Virus record (IMG/VR): IMGVR_UViG_3300034418_008897
Span: 16,525-80,524 of that record
Length of the DNA: 64,000 bases
Origin: a virus
Direction: 5' to 3' (one strand)
Shown here: one piece after another, positions 28,869 to 36,967 of the stretch
Numbering within the stretch: the stretch's first letter is position 1
How the letters are laid out: every line of letters begins with the position of its first letter
The notes under the pieces: model-generated
Told to the model about the DNA's origin: nothing
Seen by the model: only the letters and a program-made list of their open reading frames with translations
Databases searched by the model: none
Made by a program: the position numbers and the translations under genes

Positions 28869-29948
28869 TTATTTACAAGTACAACCATTATCATAAATAC
28901 ACATTTGGCATAAAGCCCTAGAACTTTCTAGGATACATTGTGCTTCATGATATATTTCAGAATTAAATTGGACATAAGCCCCTAATCTTTTTTGCATTAG
29001 TTTTTGATAATGTAAAATAGAAGATGACCCAAAAGAAGGATGCTCACAACAATTACATTGTTTTTTCAATTCTTCTAATATAGCTTTATTTAATTCAACA
29101 GTAACTAAATGTTGCGTTTCTATATAATATATAGGGTCCCCTGGTAATGTTGAGTCTGTATATCCTCTCATAAAATCTAACCATTCTTCAAAGTTAGGAT
29201 TAGGAGACCAATTTGTTGTATCTGGCATCATTAAACCAGGATTGTTGGGGTCTGGAACTAAAGAACCACCAGAGCCTGTGCGGTTAATGTAGAATTTACT
29301 TTGTGGTTCATAATAAACAATAGATCCTGTTGCAGCTCCATTTAAAACTGGGTCAACTACAGACCACTTTTTACAAGCAATAACATAACTAGTGTACCAA
29401 CCGTCCAAGTAGATTCTATTATTTTCAACATTAGCTGGTAAAAATGAAGTTAAATGTGGCGCTCTATAAAAAGCTGTGTAAGCAGGTGTTCCTGGTGCAA
29501 TATTAGCTTGAGCAGTTAAAAATTGTTTAACTACTGTAAAACCTTGGCTATAATCAAAAGGAAAATTAGCGTAATCAGCTGGATCTGTTAAATTTGCTAA
29601 TTCTGGATTATAAGTAAATTCACTAGGTTTATAAGACCATTCATTTGAGTTATTATAACCAGGGATTTGATTTAAATCGGCCTCTGCCCCTGATTCAATC
29701 AATACAGTTTCAACCATCTGACCTGTCGAACAGTTTTTACCATTATAAGTCAAAAAAGTTTTTTTCACCATATCAGTACCTATTTGATAAGGTAAAATGT
29801 TATAATCTAAGTTATAATCAACTAAGTTTAAAGTTTGGCTAGGCTCATCCCAAGTCAAACTTATGTTTTCCAATGTTGGATTGACCCTAAACACAGGATC
29901 CATTAAACCACCACTAGTTGCCAAAGATTCTACTACTCTAATATCCAT
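28869..29948 (-). CDS. Structural protein with C-terminal cysteine cluster
   Basis: A 359-residue protein. The first 260 residues are beta-rich with many Tyr/Asn/Pro, and the last 75 form helices bearing a dense set of cysteines (KQCNCCEHPSF; CILESSRALCQMCIY; ending GCTCK). About nine cysteines within 70 residues could bind one or two metal ions. It lies four genes upstream of the capsid gene, in a segment conserved in crAss-like phages. Role unknown, probably in the head or connector. Confidence 0.55.
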   Translation of the reverse strand: MDIRVVESLATSGGLMDPVFRVNPTLENISLTWDEPSQTLNLVDYNLDYNILPYQIGTDMVKKTFLTYNGKNCSTGQMVETVLIESGAEADLNQIPGYNNSNEWSYKPSEFTYNPELANLTDPADYANFPFDYSQGFTVVKQFLTAQANIAPGTPAYTAFYRAPHLTSFLPANVENNRIYLDGWYTSYVIACKKWSVVDPVLNGAATGSIVYYEPQSKFYINRTGSGGSLVPDPNNPGLMMPDTTNWSPNPNFEEWLDFMRGYTDSTLPGDPIYYIETQHLVTVELNKAILEELKKQCNCCEHPSFGSSSILHYQKLMQKRLGAYVQFNSEIYHEAQCILESSRALCQMCIYDNGCTCK

Positions 29949-29950
29949 AA

Positions 29951-30601
29951 TTATTCTATTGTTCTATATATAACATCTTGTGCTTCATCATTTAAAATCC
30001 AGTTACCCACACCTTCTAATTTATAAGCGTAAGGCACTGTGCTTTTTTCTCTAGTTACAGTTTTATTACCATCTTTATCTGTAGTAATTACAGTAACATA
30101 TTTATAAATAGCATCTTTAAACTCTTTTGTTGGAGAGTTTTCTTCAAGTTCTATTTTTGGTTTTAATTCTTTAGAAGGAGAAATCTCAACAATAGATAAA
30201 GCCGCCCTCATTGGCATCTTATCTACTTTAGGCTTTTCTTTTTTAACTTCTTCAATTTTTGGAACAGAAGCTGCAACAGTTTTTAAAACTACTTTTTTAG
30301 GTTGCTTTATATCTTCAAAACTGCTTATATTAAACGGTTGATTATTTTTAGCTTCTAACCTTTTAATAGCTGGTACTATAACAGTAGCCTCATAAGATCT
30401 ATTTTTTTCAGTATAATCTTGGTATGCTTTAACTTTTTCCTCTTGAGTATTTAAAGTTTTTAATTTAGATTCTAATTCTTTAAAATAATTAAAAACTTTT
30501 GCGCTATCCGCTTCACTTTCTTTTAAGCCAGTTAAAGCTATGGGGTCTGTTGTGTAATAAACCCCGCTTGTACCACTCTGATATTTTTTTAGTAGTGACA
30601 T
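29951..30601 (-). CDS. Tagged virion protein (MSLLKKYQSG N-terminus)
   Basis: A 216-residue, lysine-rich, largely disordered protein (KVVLKTVAASVPKIEEVKKE). Its first ten residues, MSLLKKYQSG, match the N-terminal peptide of the cargo proteins encoded at 37-49.6 kb even though nothing else in the sequence does. The C-terminal 60 residues look folded (YKYVTVITTDKDGNKTVTRE). It starts directly after the portal stop codon. The shared tag suggests that it is sorted into the head or tail with the cargo set. Confidence 0.55.
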   Translation of the reverse strand: MSLLKKYQSGTSGVYYTTDPIALTGLKESEADSAKVFNYFKELESKLKTLNTQEEKVKAYQDYTEKNRSYEATVIVPAIKRLEAKNNQPFNISSFEDIKQPKKVVLKTVAASVPKIEEVKKEKPKVDKMPMRAALSIVEISPSKELKPKIELEENSPTKEFKDAIYKYVTVITTDKDGNKTVTREKSTVPYAYKLEGVGNWILNDEAQDVIYRTIE

Positions 30602-32971
30602 TTATAAATTATTTTTTATTTCCCTTGCATTACCCGCTACATTTTCTGCATATAACTGCTCTCTTTCTAAACGAACTACTTCTTTATCTTTCTCTACTTC
30701 AGCTGTAGCTGTTTTTTCATCTAAATCTAATCTTCTTTCGCTGATTTTAATTCGTTCTTCAGATTCTTTTTTACGAATCTCCAGATCTTGCATTTTATAT
30801 TCTCTATCTGATTTTTCAAGTTTTTCTTTTTCTTTTTGGGTTTTTTCTAGCTCTGTTTGCAATTGTTTAGCTTGCTCAGAAAGTTGCTCCAATTGTTGAG
30901 CCATTTGTTGCAGTTGATTATTCTCTTCTTTTTTCTTTTTAATACTTTCTGACAATAATAGATTAGCTTCTGTGATAGAGTCAGTCATCATCAATTTCAT
31001 CAATACCTCGTCTTCTATAGAGCCTTTACCTGCTAATTGAGGCGCAAGAGCGTTCAATTTTTCTAATTTTAAGTTTTCTTTACTAGAATTTACTAATTGA
31101 ATATTGAAATCAGTAAACCTAAAGTTTTCTGGAGAAGCATTAAATAAAATGTTTCTATGGCCAACTATATAAGCTCCTTTCTTACCTTCTTTATAAGTAA
31201 TTTTAGCTTGGTTTAATAAATCAATCAAAACAAATTTTCTACTATCAAAAACTAATTCAAATAAATCTTTTGTAATTAAAGATGTTTGTTTAATACCAGT
31301 TTTAACATTTGTGACTGCATCTCTTTGTTCAGCAGCTGCATACATATATCTGTTTATACCTGTAACAATATCAGCTTGTGCTTGTATAGATTCTAAAACA
31401 ACATTTAATTGTTGTATAATATTTCCATTTAAAGAACCTCTGAAATCCCCATAATGTTGGAATAAACCAGCTCCTTCTTCTGTTGGGTCGTATAATTCTA
31501 ATCCTTGTTTACGGAAAGCTACAAATTTAAGTAATCTTTCCATAAAATCTTGCCCTAATACTTTTGGTATAGCAGCTAAATTAACACGAGAGCCATCTAC
31601 ACCTGCGTTAGCAATTAAATTATCTCTAAAGAAAGTAATTACATCATAAGAATTTTGTAAGTCTTCTAGAGACAACGCTACTGAATATGGCCTAGTATTT
31701 CTATCGTTATAACCAACTCCATTTATAGATAAAGTAGTTTTCCAAGGCGCACTTATACTTCTAGGTGGATTTTTACTCTTACCTAAATTTAAATAAATGT
31801 CCCAACCAATTCTAACTCCTTCATACCTATCTAACCTATAGCCTTTCTTATTAGGTTCGCCGTAACCAGCATCTTTTCCACCTCTGAGGTCTTTATCTAA
31901 AACTTCGCTGTAATATTTGCTCTTTTTTATGGTTTCTACTACTTGATAGCTTTCTTTATCTTCTCCCGCAATTTCTACTTCATTGTTCGCTAACCATTCT
32001 ACATGGTATACAGGTAAAGTATCCCACATAGAATTCAAATGTTGGTTGTAGGTAGTATTCGCAGCTAATTCATAAATCCTATCCAACTGCCTTGGGTCCC
32101 TAATAACTTGAGCGCCTGATGAATCTGATTTACCGTATAAAATAGTTTTTTGTTCGTCAGTCATTACATGACCCCATTTATTTAAAATAGCTGTTCTAGT
32201 CATATAAGTCCTGTGAACTACTGCAGTTACATTAGGTTCGTTTCCGTTAGATAAAAACTGAAAGTTTGTATTTTTACTAAAAAATACATTTTCAGGTTTA
32301 CATATTTCTAATTTTGGGTCTTCCCCTTCTCGGTCTATATAAGTTCTATAATAAGCTTCCCCCGTTATTAATAAATCTAAAAGATATTGTTTTAGTTTTT
32401 GTTTTAAATCTATAGTAGGGTCTTGCTCAAAAAATTTAATTAAAGATTGAGCTGCAATTTCGTATTGAGAAACAAAATCACTATTTAATGTTTTATTCAA
32501 ATTTTCAATGAAGCTTTCTTCATAAGCTGTTTTAGGGCTTTCTTTACCGGCTTTTATTGCTTCTGTTGTATCTTTTTTAAATTGCTCTAACTTTTTTAAT
32601 ATTTCTTCGCTTTTCTTTTTCATCTTTTGCGCTTCTATATTATTTATAGTTTGAGCGTCATTCATAGAAATGCGATAGGTATACTCTTCATCTAAGAATA
32701 TACCTATTAATACATCTATTTTAGTTTTTACTAGAGGAGTCATTTTTACAGACATAGGAGTTTCTATGCCAAAAACTTGCTCTAAATATGCAAATTCTTC
32801 TTTATCCCGCACACCATCATATAAATTTCTAGCTTTTCTGATGTGTTCTTTTTCTCTAACTAAAGCAGAAATATAAAAATCAACGCTTTGACTTAAATAG
32901 TCAAATTTTGATTTATCCTCTTCAGATATAGAAACATCTTCAATGTGGTAGTAACGTTGTATAAGACTCAT
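30602..32971 (-). CDS. Portal protein (crAss-like)
   Basis: A 789-residue protein, in the size range and position (two genes downstream of TerL) of crAss-like portals. Residues 1-130 are helical (DFYISALVREKEHIRKARNL then YDGVRDKEEF), the centre is mixed with the stretch KPENVFFSKNTNFQF, and the last 110 residues are a long Gln/Glu/Lys coiled coil (QQMAQQLEQLSEQAKQLQTE), as expected for the barrel/crown end. Forms the dodecameric DNA gate at one vertex and binds the terminase during packaging. Confidence 0.8.
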   Translation of the reverse strand: MSLIQRYYHIEDVSISEEDKSKFDYLSQSVDFYISALVREKEHIRKARNLYDGVRDKEEFAYLEQVFGIETPMSVKMTPLVKTKIDVLIGIFLDEEYTYRISMNDAQTINNIEAQKMKKKSEEILKKLEQFKKDTTEAIKAGKESPKTAYEESFIENLNKTLNSDFVSQYEIAAQSLIKFFEQDPTIDLKQKLKQYLLDLLITGEAYYRTYIDREGEDPKLEICKPENVFFSKNTNFQFLSNGNEPNVTAVVHRTYMTRTAILNKWGHVMTDEQKTILYGKSDSSGAQVIRDPRQLDRIYELAANTTYNQHLNSMWDTLPVYHVEWLANNEVEIAGEDKESYQVVETIKKSKYYSEVLDKDLRGGKDAGYGEPNKKGYRLDRYEGVRIGWDIYLNLGKSKNPPRSISAPWKTTLSINGVGYNDRNTRPYSVALSLEDLQNSYDVITFFRDNLIANAGVDGSRVNLAAIPKVLGQDFMERLLKFVAFRKQGLELYDPTEEGAGLFQHYGDFRGSLNGNIIQQLNVVLESIQAQADIVTGINRYMYAAAEQRDAVTNVKTGIKQTSLITKDLFELVFDSRKFVLIDLLNQAKITYKEGKKGAYIVGHRNILFNASPENFRFTDFNIQLVNSSKENLKLEKLNALAPQLAGKGSIEDEVLMKLMMTDSITEANLLLSESIKKKKEENNQLQQMAQQLEQLSEQAKQLQTELEKTQKEKEKLEKSDREYKMQDLEIRKKESEERIKISERRLDLDEKTATAEVEKDKEVVRLEREQLYAENVAGNAREIKNNL

Positions 32972-32977
32972 CTTTTA

Positions 32978-33565
32978 TTATAATGTATATAAAATATCAA
33001 ACTGATTAACTGTTTTCAATTTACAATCACTTTCATTTAGTATAAGATTTCCACAAAATGGATCAAAAGCTACAACAGTGCCTTTTTTATATTTTTTAGC
33101 TTCTGGACCACAAGAAATAACTTCACCTTTTTGAGTTAAAGCTGATCTTGGATCTTCTTTACTATCATCATAAATACCGTCTTTTACAAGACCTTCACCT
33201 ATAATCTTAACTAAAATTCTATCACCTGTTGGTTTTACTGTTTCTTCTGTCATATTTTCAAAATTACTTGTTACTTTGGCCACTATATCATGACCTCTAA
33301 TTATCTTACAGTATCCATCTGTAGTTGGAACTCCATAACCTGCAAACTGAGAAAAAATAATATTTTCTCCCTCTTTCAGTTCAGGACACTGGCTTTCTTC
33401 AGTTGCTTTATCTCCTAACTTTAAAGCACTACCGTAATAGTACTCAATATTACTTTTAGTAGCAACTGGACCAGAACCAATATAGATTTCTCCATTTAAA
33501 TTAGGTAATTCTGTTACTTCAGCTAAAACGTTAAACCCTTCTGGTTTAATTGTTAATTTCTCCAT
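32978..33565 (-). CDS. Tandem GroES (Cpn10)-like protein
   Basis: A 195-residue protein whose C-terminal half (111-195) follows the GroES pattern: KPTGDRILVKI, then a mobile-loop region ending GEVISCGPEAKK, then GTVVAFDPFCGNL and a final FDILYTL strand matching the GroES end. The N-terminal half (7-99) repeats the plan (FNVLAEVTEL, GENIIFSQFAGYG, IIRGHDIVAKV), giving two Cpn10 folds in one chain. Canonical GroES is about 97 residues. T4 gp31 shows that a phage co-chaperonin can be required for capsid folding. It sits between TerL and portal. It may work with the host chaperonin or have become a virion protein. Confidence 0.7.
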   Translation of the reverse strand: MEKLTIKPEGFNVLAEVTELPNLNGEIYIGSGPVATKSNIEYYYGSALKLGDKATEESQCPELKEGENIIFSQFAGYGVPTTDGYCKIIRGHDIVAKVTSNFENMTEETVKPTGDRILVKIIGEGLVKDGIYDDSKEDPRSALTQKGEVISCGPEAKKYKKGTVVAFDPFCGNLILNESDCKLKTVNQFDILYTL

Positions 33566-33626
33566 ATTGACTTATTTACATATTATAGAAGTATATTAAC
33601 AATTAAAACATACAGTTTAAGGTAAA

Positions 33627-35900
33627 TTAATCATACATATATTTAGGGTTTTTAGGGTCTGTCATATCTATCCACCTAACCCCACCATGTCTATTGAAAG
33701 ATTGCGCATCATTTCTAATTTGGTTTTTAAAAGCTTTTTCTTCGCTGTTTTGGTTAGGAATAACACCGTATCTTTTTATTTTTTTACCATTAACATATTC
33801 AGAATAGTACCCAAATAATTGCAAACCTTCTGTTGCTTTTTCTGGTGGTTTAGCTTCTCTACCCATAAGATCTTCATCAGACAGCTCACATAATCCCATA
33901 GCAATAACAAAATCGTATTTTGTTCTGTCTTCTCTATTGTAATCTTGTAATTGCTCTAATAATTCAGGAAACCAAATAATATCGTAAAAATCATCTATAT
34001 AAGCCTTTATTTTTTGGTCCATATGGTCAATTATGGGACCAGCAGCTGTAGTACCTATAAGATTAGTATGTTTGTTTGGATCGGCATTTTGTAAATTAAT
34101 AGATGGCCTTTTCTTTAGTAAGTGATAGAAGCCTTGATCTCTAAACCAACTTACAATACCTATTTTAGTGTATTCTATATTTACTTCAGCATTAAAATAA
34201 TAAGCTAATTTTAAAGCATTGTCCCAATCATCTCTTACATTGTCGGATCTTTTGTTATATTTAGCCACATATATATTAGAAGTAGTTCTAAAATAACCTT
34301 TAGACAAAATCCTTTTCTTTACTAATATTGCTAATTCTGATCCTTTTCTATTATCTTTTGCATAAGATGAATCTGCTAAACCTTGGTCAATACTATCACA
34401 ACCAGCAACATATAAATTAGACATAGGTTCTTTTTCGTCGTCCGCCGCGTCTTCTGATAACCAGTGAGGGTGCTCTAAAATTTCTACATCCCCAACAGGG
34501 CTAGGGTTCCAGGTAACACCTATAATTTTACCGTTTTCAGCCCTTTGCCATTTTAAAAATCCTTTACCTGGTTTTGGGCAATCTGGGTTATGAGAAATAT
34601 TTATACGTTGAGTGGCTATTTTATCTTGGTTGAATATATTAGTACCTCTTCTAGTAAATACTTCTTTAATATTCATAGGGTATTCTTGCAGTAAACCAGA
34701 ATAAGTTTCAGGTTCATTTTTAGCTGCTTCTCTTTCTTTATTTACTTGCTCTGTAGCAAGTTCTACATCAGGGCAACCAGTTACTTCCCAAGTACCAGCT
34801 CTTTTAATATGAGTTGGGCAAAAGAAACCTGATTCTATTTCAAAGTCGTTAGTTTCTAAAATTTCATGGGCCCTAGGATTACAAAATATACCTTCAGCTT
34901 CGTCATTCTCTATAGTACCACCAGTACCAGAATAAAGCACTTGACATTTTTTAATACTACCCATTACATACCATGAACCACGACTTTCTCTTTTACAAGC
35001 CCCTAAAGACCCTTTTTGGTGGGAAGGCGGGAAAGCTGCAAACTCTTCTATTAATTGCTTAGTTGGACGCTTACCCCTTGTTTTACCGGCGTTTTTACCG
35101 TAGATGATTTTTTCATATTTACTTAAATGACCTCTATCTTCTGTAGTACCGTCGGGTAATTCTACCCTTTCTCCTGCATATTTCATATCAGAAGAGTCTG
35201 TAATAAGTTTTAATTTTAAAGGTCTATGTAAAGCTTCTATAGCATTTAACCCGGATTCTATTTTATTCCAAGCCTCGTTTGTTGTTTCTTCATTGGTAGA
35301 AGATACCAAGATATGGCTTTCAACCATAAGTCTAAACTCACGGTCTAATATACAGTTGTACATGAAAGATTTACCTACACCACGACCACCCATAATGGCC
35401 GCATCTTTATTGTTTAAATAAGCTTTCCAACAATAATCAAAGAAGTATCTATCTATATTACTGTATTGAGGGTGAGAGGTTGTAAAGTCTTCTGTTGGTT
35501 TTCCATCTATATAAATAGGAACAGGAAAAACAAAAATATTTAACCAGTAAACAAAAAATGGATTATAATATTCACCATCAATAAATACTCCATCGTAGCA
35601 GTAATCTATTAAAGGCTTATACCATTCTTCCATATCTAAGCTGTCTGGGTGAAAACTAGGTATATTTCTCCAAGCTGTTAATTCTTTAGGCAAAGGCCTG
35701 TACACTAAATAATCAGTTAATTTTATTTCTTCATGGCCGGTAGGAACACCAGTTAATCTTTTAGGGGCATTAGTAACTTCAAATTCGCCATTCCATATTC
35801 TACCGTGCTCATCCTTTCTAAGAAAATCTAAGTCAAAAGGGTCATACTCATTTTTTACTCCAAAAAGTTCTGGTATTTTATCTACATTAACTGTTTTCAT
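33627..35900 (-). CDS. Terminase large subunit (crAss-like TerL)
   Basis: A 757-residue packaging motor. The ATPase domain has Walker A GGRGVGKS at residues 171-178 after a hydrophobic strand, and a Walker B-like LIEEFA near 283-288. The nuclease half has the acidic sites expected of an RNase H-like fold: NLYVAGCDSIDQG near residue 500 and the late ELSDED segment. Length agrees with crAss-like TerL (about 700-770). It overlaps the upstream gene by 14 bases. Cuts concatemers and pumps DNA through the portal. Confidence 0.9.
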   Translation of the reverse strand: MKTVNVDKIPELFGVKNEYDPFDLDFLRKDEHGRIWNGEFEVTNAPKRLTGVPTGHEEIKLTDYLVYRPLPKELTAWRNIPSFHPDSLDMEEWYKPLIDYCYDGVFIDGEYYNPFFVYWLNIFVFPVPIYIDGKPTEDFTTSHPQYSNIDRYFFDYCWKAYLNNKDAAIMGGRGVGKSFMYNCILDREFRLMVESHILVSSTNEETTNEAWNKIESGLNAIEALHRPLKLKLITDSSDMKYAGERVELPDGTTEDRGHLSKYEKIIYGKNAGKTRGKRPTKQLIEEFAAFPPSHQKGSLGACKRESRGSWYVMGSIKKCQVLYSGTGGTIENDEAEGIFCNPRAHEILETNDFEIESGFFCPTHIKRAGTWEVTGCPDVELATEQVNKEREAAKNEPETYSGLLQEYPMNIKEVFTRRGTNIFNQDKIATQRINISHNPDCPKPGKGFLKWQRAENGKIIGVTWNPSPVGDVEILEHPHWLSEDAADDEKEPMSNLYVAGCDSIDQGLADSSYAKDNRKGSELAILVKKRILSKGYFRTTSNIYVAKYNKRSDNVRDDWDNALKLAYYFNAEVNIEYTKIGIVSWFRDQGFYHLLKKRPSINLQNADPNKHTNLIGTTAAGPIIDHMDQKIKAYIDDFYDIIWFPELLEQLQDYNREDRTKYDFVIAMGLCELSDEDLMGREAKPPEKATEGLQLFGYYSEYVNGKKIKRYGVIPNQNSEEKAFKNQIRNDAQSFNRHGGVRWIDMTDPKNPKYMYD

Positions 35901-36498
35901 TGTCTCGTCTTCTTACTAAACTACCTCTTTCTATGAGTGACGAACCTTTATTACCCCTAACTCTACCGGAATTTTCCATCTTTTTAGCAGCGTTCATAAC
36001 ACTGATTTTCAATGTCATTAGTTTACCTATATTTTCCGCTAATTTAGATAATATGGTTTCATTAGAAGCGAAACTAACTACACCAGTAGATTCGTTAACA
36101 TTCCTAATTATTTCTATTTCTTCTTCTTCTAGTTTAGTACGGGCTTCATCTATCTTTTTATCGATAGCCAATACAGCTCTTTCAGCAGAAGTTTCGTTGA
36201 AAAAGTTGTAAGCATCAATAGCCGCGTCTATTAATTTTTGTTCTTCAGCTGTAAATTTATCTTTTTTACCGGCAAAAGCCCTAACCATAGCTTGTTCAGG
36301 CTTCATACGATAATCTAGATCCCTCATAATATTGTCTTCTGACAAATCACAACAATAATAGACATAAATTAACATACGGTTTCCTAAATCTTCTGATTTT
36401 TTCTTTTTCCCGTATGCTAATATATTGTTGAATTCTTCTATTAATACTATATTGGGATCTATACAAACTTTGCTGTTATGTACAGTAAACTTTAGCAT
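35887..36498 (-). CDS. Protein upstream of TerL, possibly small terminase subunit
   Basis: A 203-residue protein, largely helical, with a coiled-coil stretch around residues 110-135 (DKKIDEARTKLEEEEIEIIR) and a basic C-terminal end (SGRVRGNKGSSLIERGSL). It overlaps the TerL start by 14 bases. Position, size and a helical, basic-tailed layout suit a small terminase, but there is no visible helix-turn-helix motif, so this is only a candidate. Confidence 0.5.
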   Translation of the reverse strand: MLKFTVHNSKVCIDPNIVLIEEFNNILAYGKKKKSEDLGNRMLIYVYYCCDLSEDNIMRDLDYRMKPEQAMVRAFAGKKDKFTAEEQKLIDAAIDAYNFFNETSAERAVLAIDKKIDEARTKLEEEEIEIIRNVNESTGVVSFASNETILSKLAENIGKLMTLKISVMNAAKKMENSGRVRGNKGSSLIERGSLVRRRDNENS

Positions 36499-36719
36499 AA
36501 TTTTTCTAAATCTTTTGAGCTAAAAGTTCTCTCTTGATACAACCCATCTTTTGTAAACCAAAAACAAGTTATACCTAATAAAATAGGTTTTTTAATAGCA
36601 GTGTCCTCTTTTGTAGGGCGGATTTTGCTAATTTTTTGCACAACCATTGTAGGTTTATGCGGGAGATCTTGTTTTAATTGCACTAAGTCTCCTGTGTGGA
36701 AGTAAACGTGTAAACTCAT
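36492..36719 (-). CDS. Small protein, possible SH3-like fold
   Basis: A 75-residue protein with the pattern of a small beta-barrel: TGDLVQLKQDLPHKPTMVVQ, then ITCFWFTKDGLYQERTF. Phages carry many proteins with this opening (a basic loop followed by a MVV-Q strand), of unknown role. It overlaps the next gene by 7 bases, so it is translated with the packaging genes. Confidence 0.55.
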   Translation of the reverse strand: MSLHVYFHTGDLVQLKQDLPHKPTMVVQKISKIRPTKEDTAIKKPILLGITCFWFTKDGLYQERTFSSKDLEKLC

Positions 36720-36783
36720 ATTATCTTATTTTCTTTATTTATAAAGATATTATAAGACAAATATTTTAAATTTTCAAGTTAAT

Positions 36784-36966
36784 CTAAATTTTATATTTAT
36801 CCCATTTACTATCTTCTTCCATCTGCGGTCTGTGTAATCTTGCAATAGTAGTCTCTTTATAAGTTTTGTGTAAAGGATCTTTTTTAATTTTAGGTTCTAC
36901 AATTTTTTTATTGTCATCGTAAACTTCAAATCCTTCGTCGCTGTCGTGTAGATCGTCTAAGTTCAT
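36784..36966 (-). CDS. Small acidic protein sharing the scaffold terminal peptide
   Basis: A 60-residue, highly charged, probably disordered protein. Its first residues, MNLDDLHDSDEG, match the end of the scaffold-like protein (VDLDDLHSDF) and its N-terminal segment (LNLDALHNDD). It starts one base after the stop of the metallopeptidase-like gene. A short peptide shared with a scaffold suggests binding to the same partner, most simply the capsid protein. No other clue is visible. Confidence 0.5.
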   Translation of the reverse strand: MNLDDLHDSDEGFEVYDDNKKIVEPKIKKDPLHKTYKETTIARLHRPQMEEDSKWDKYKI

Positions 36967-36967
36967 T

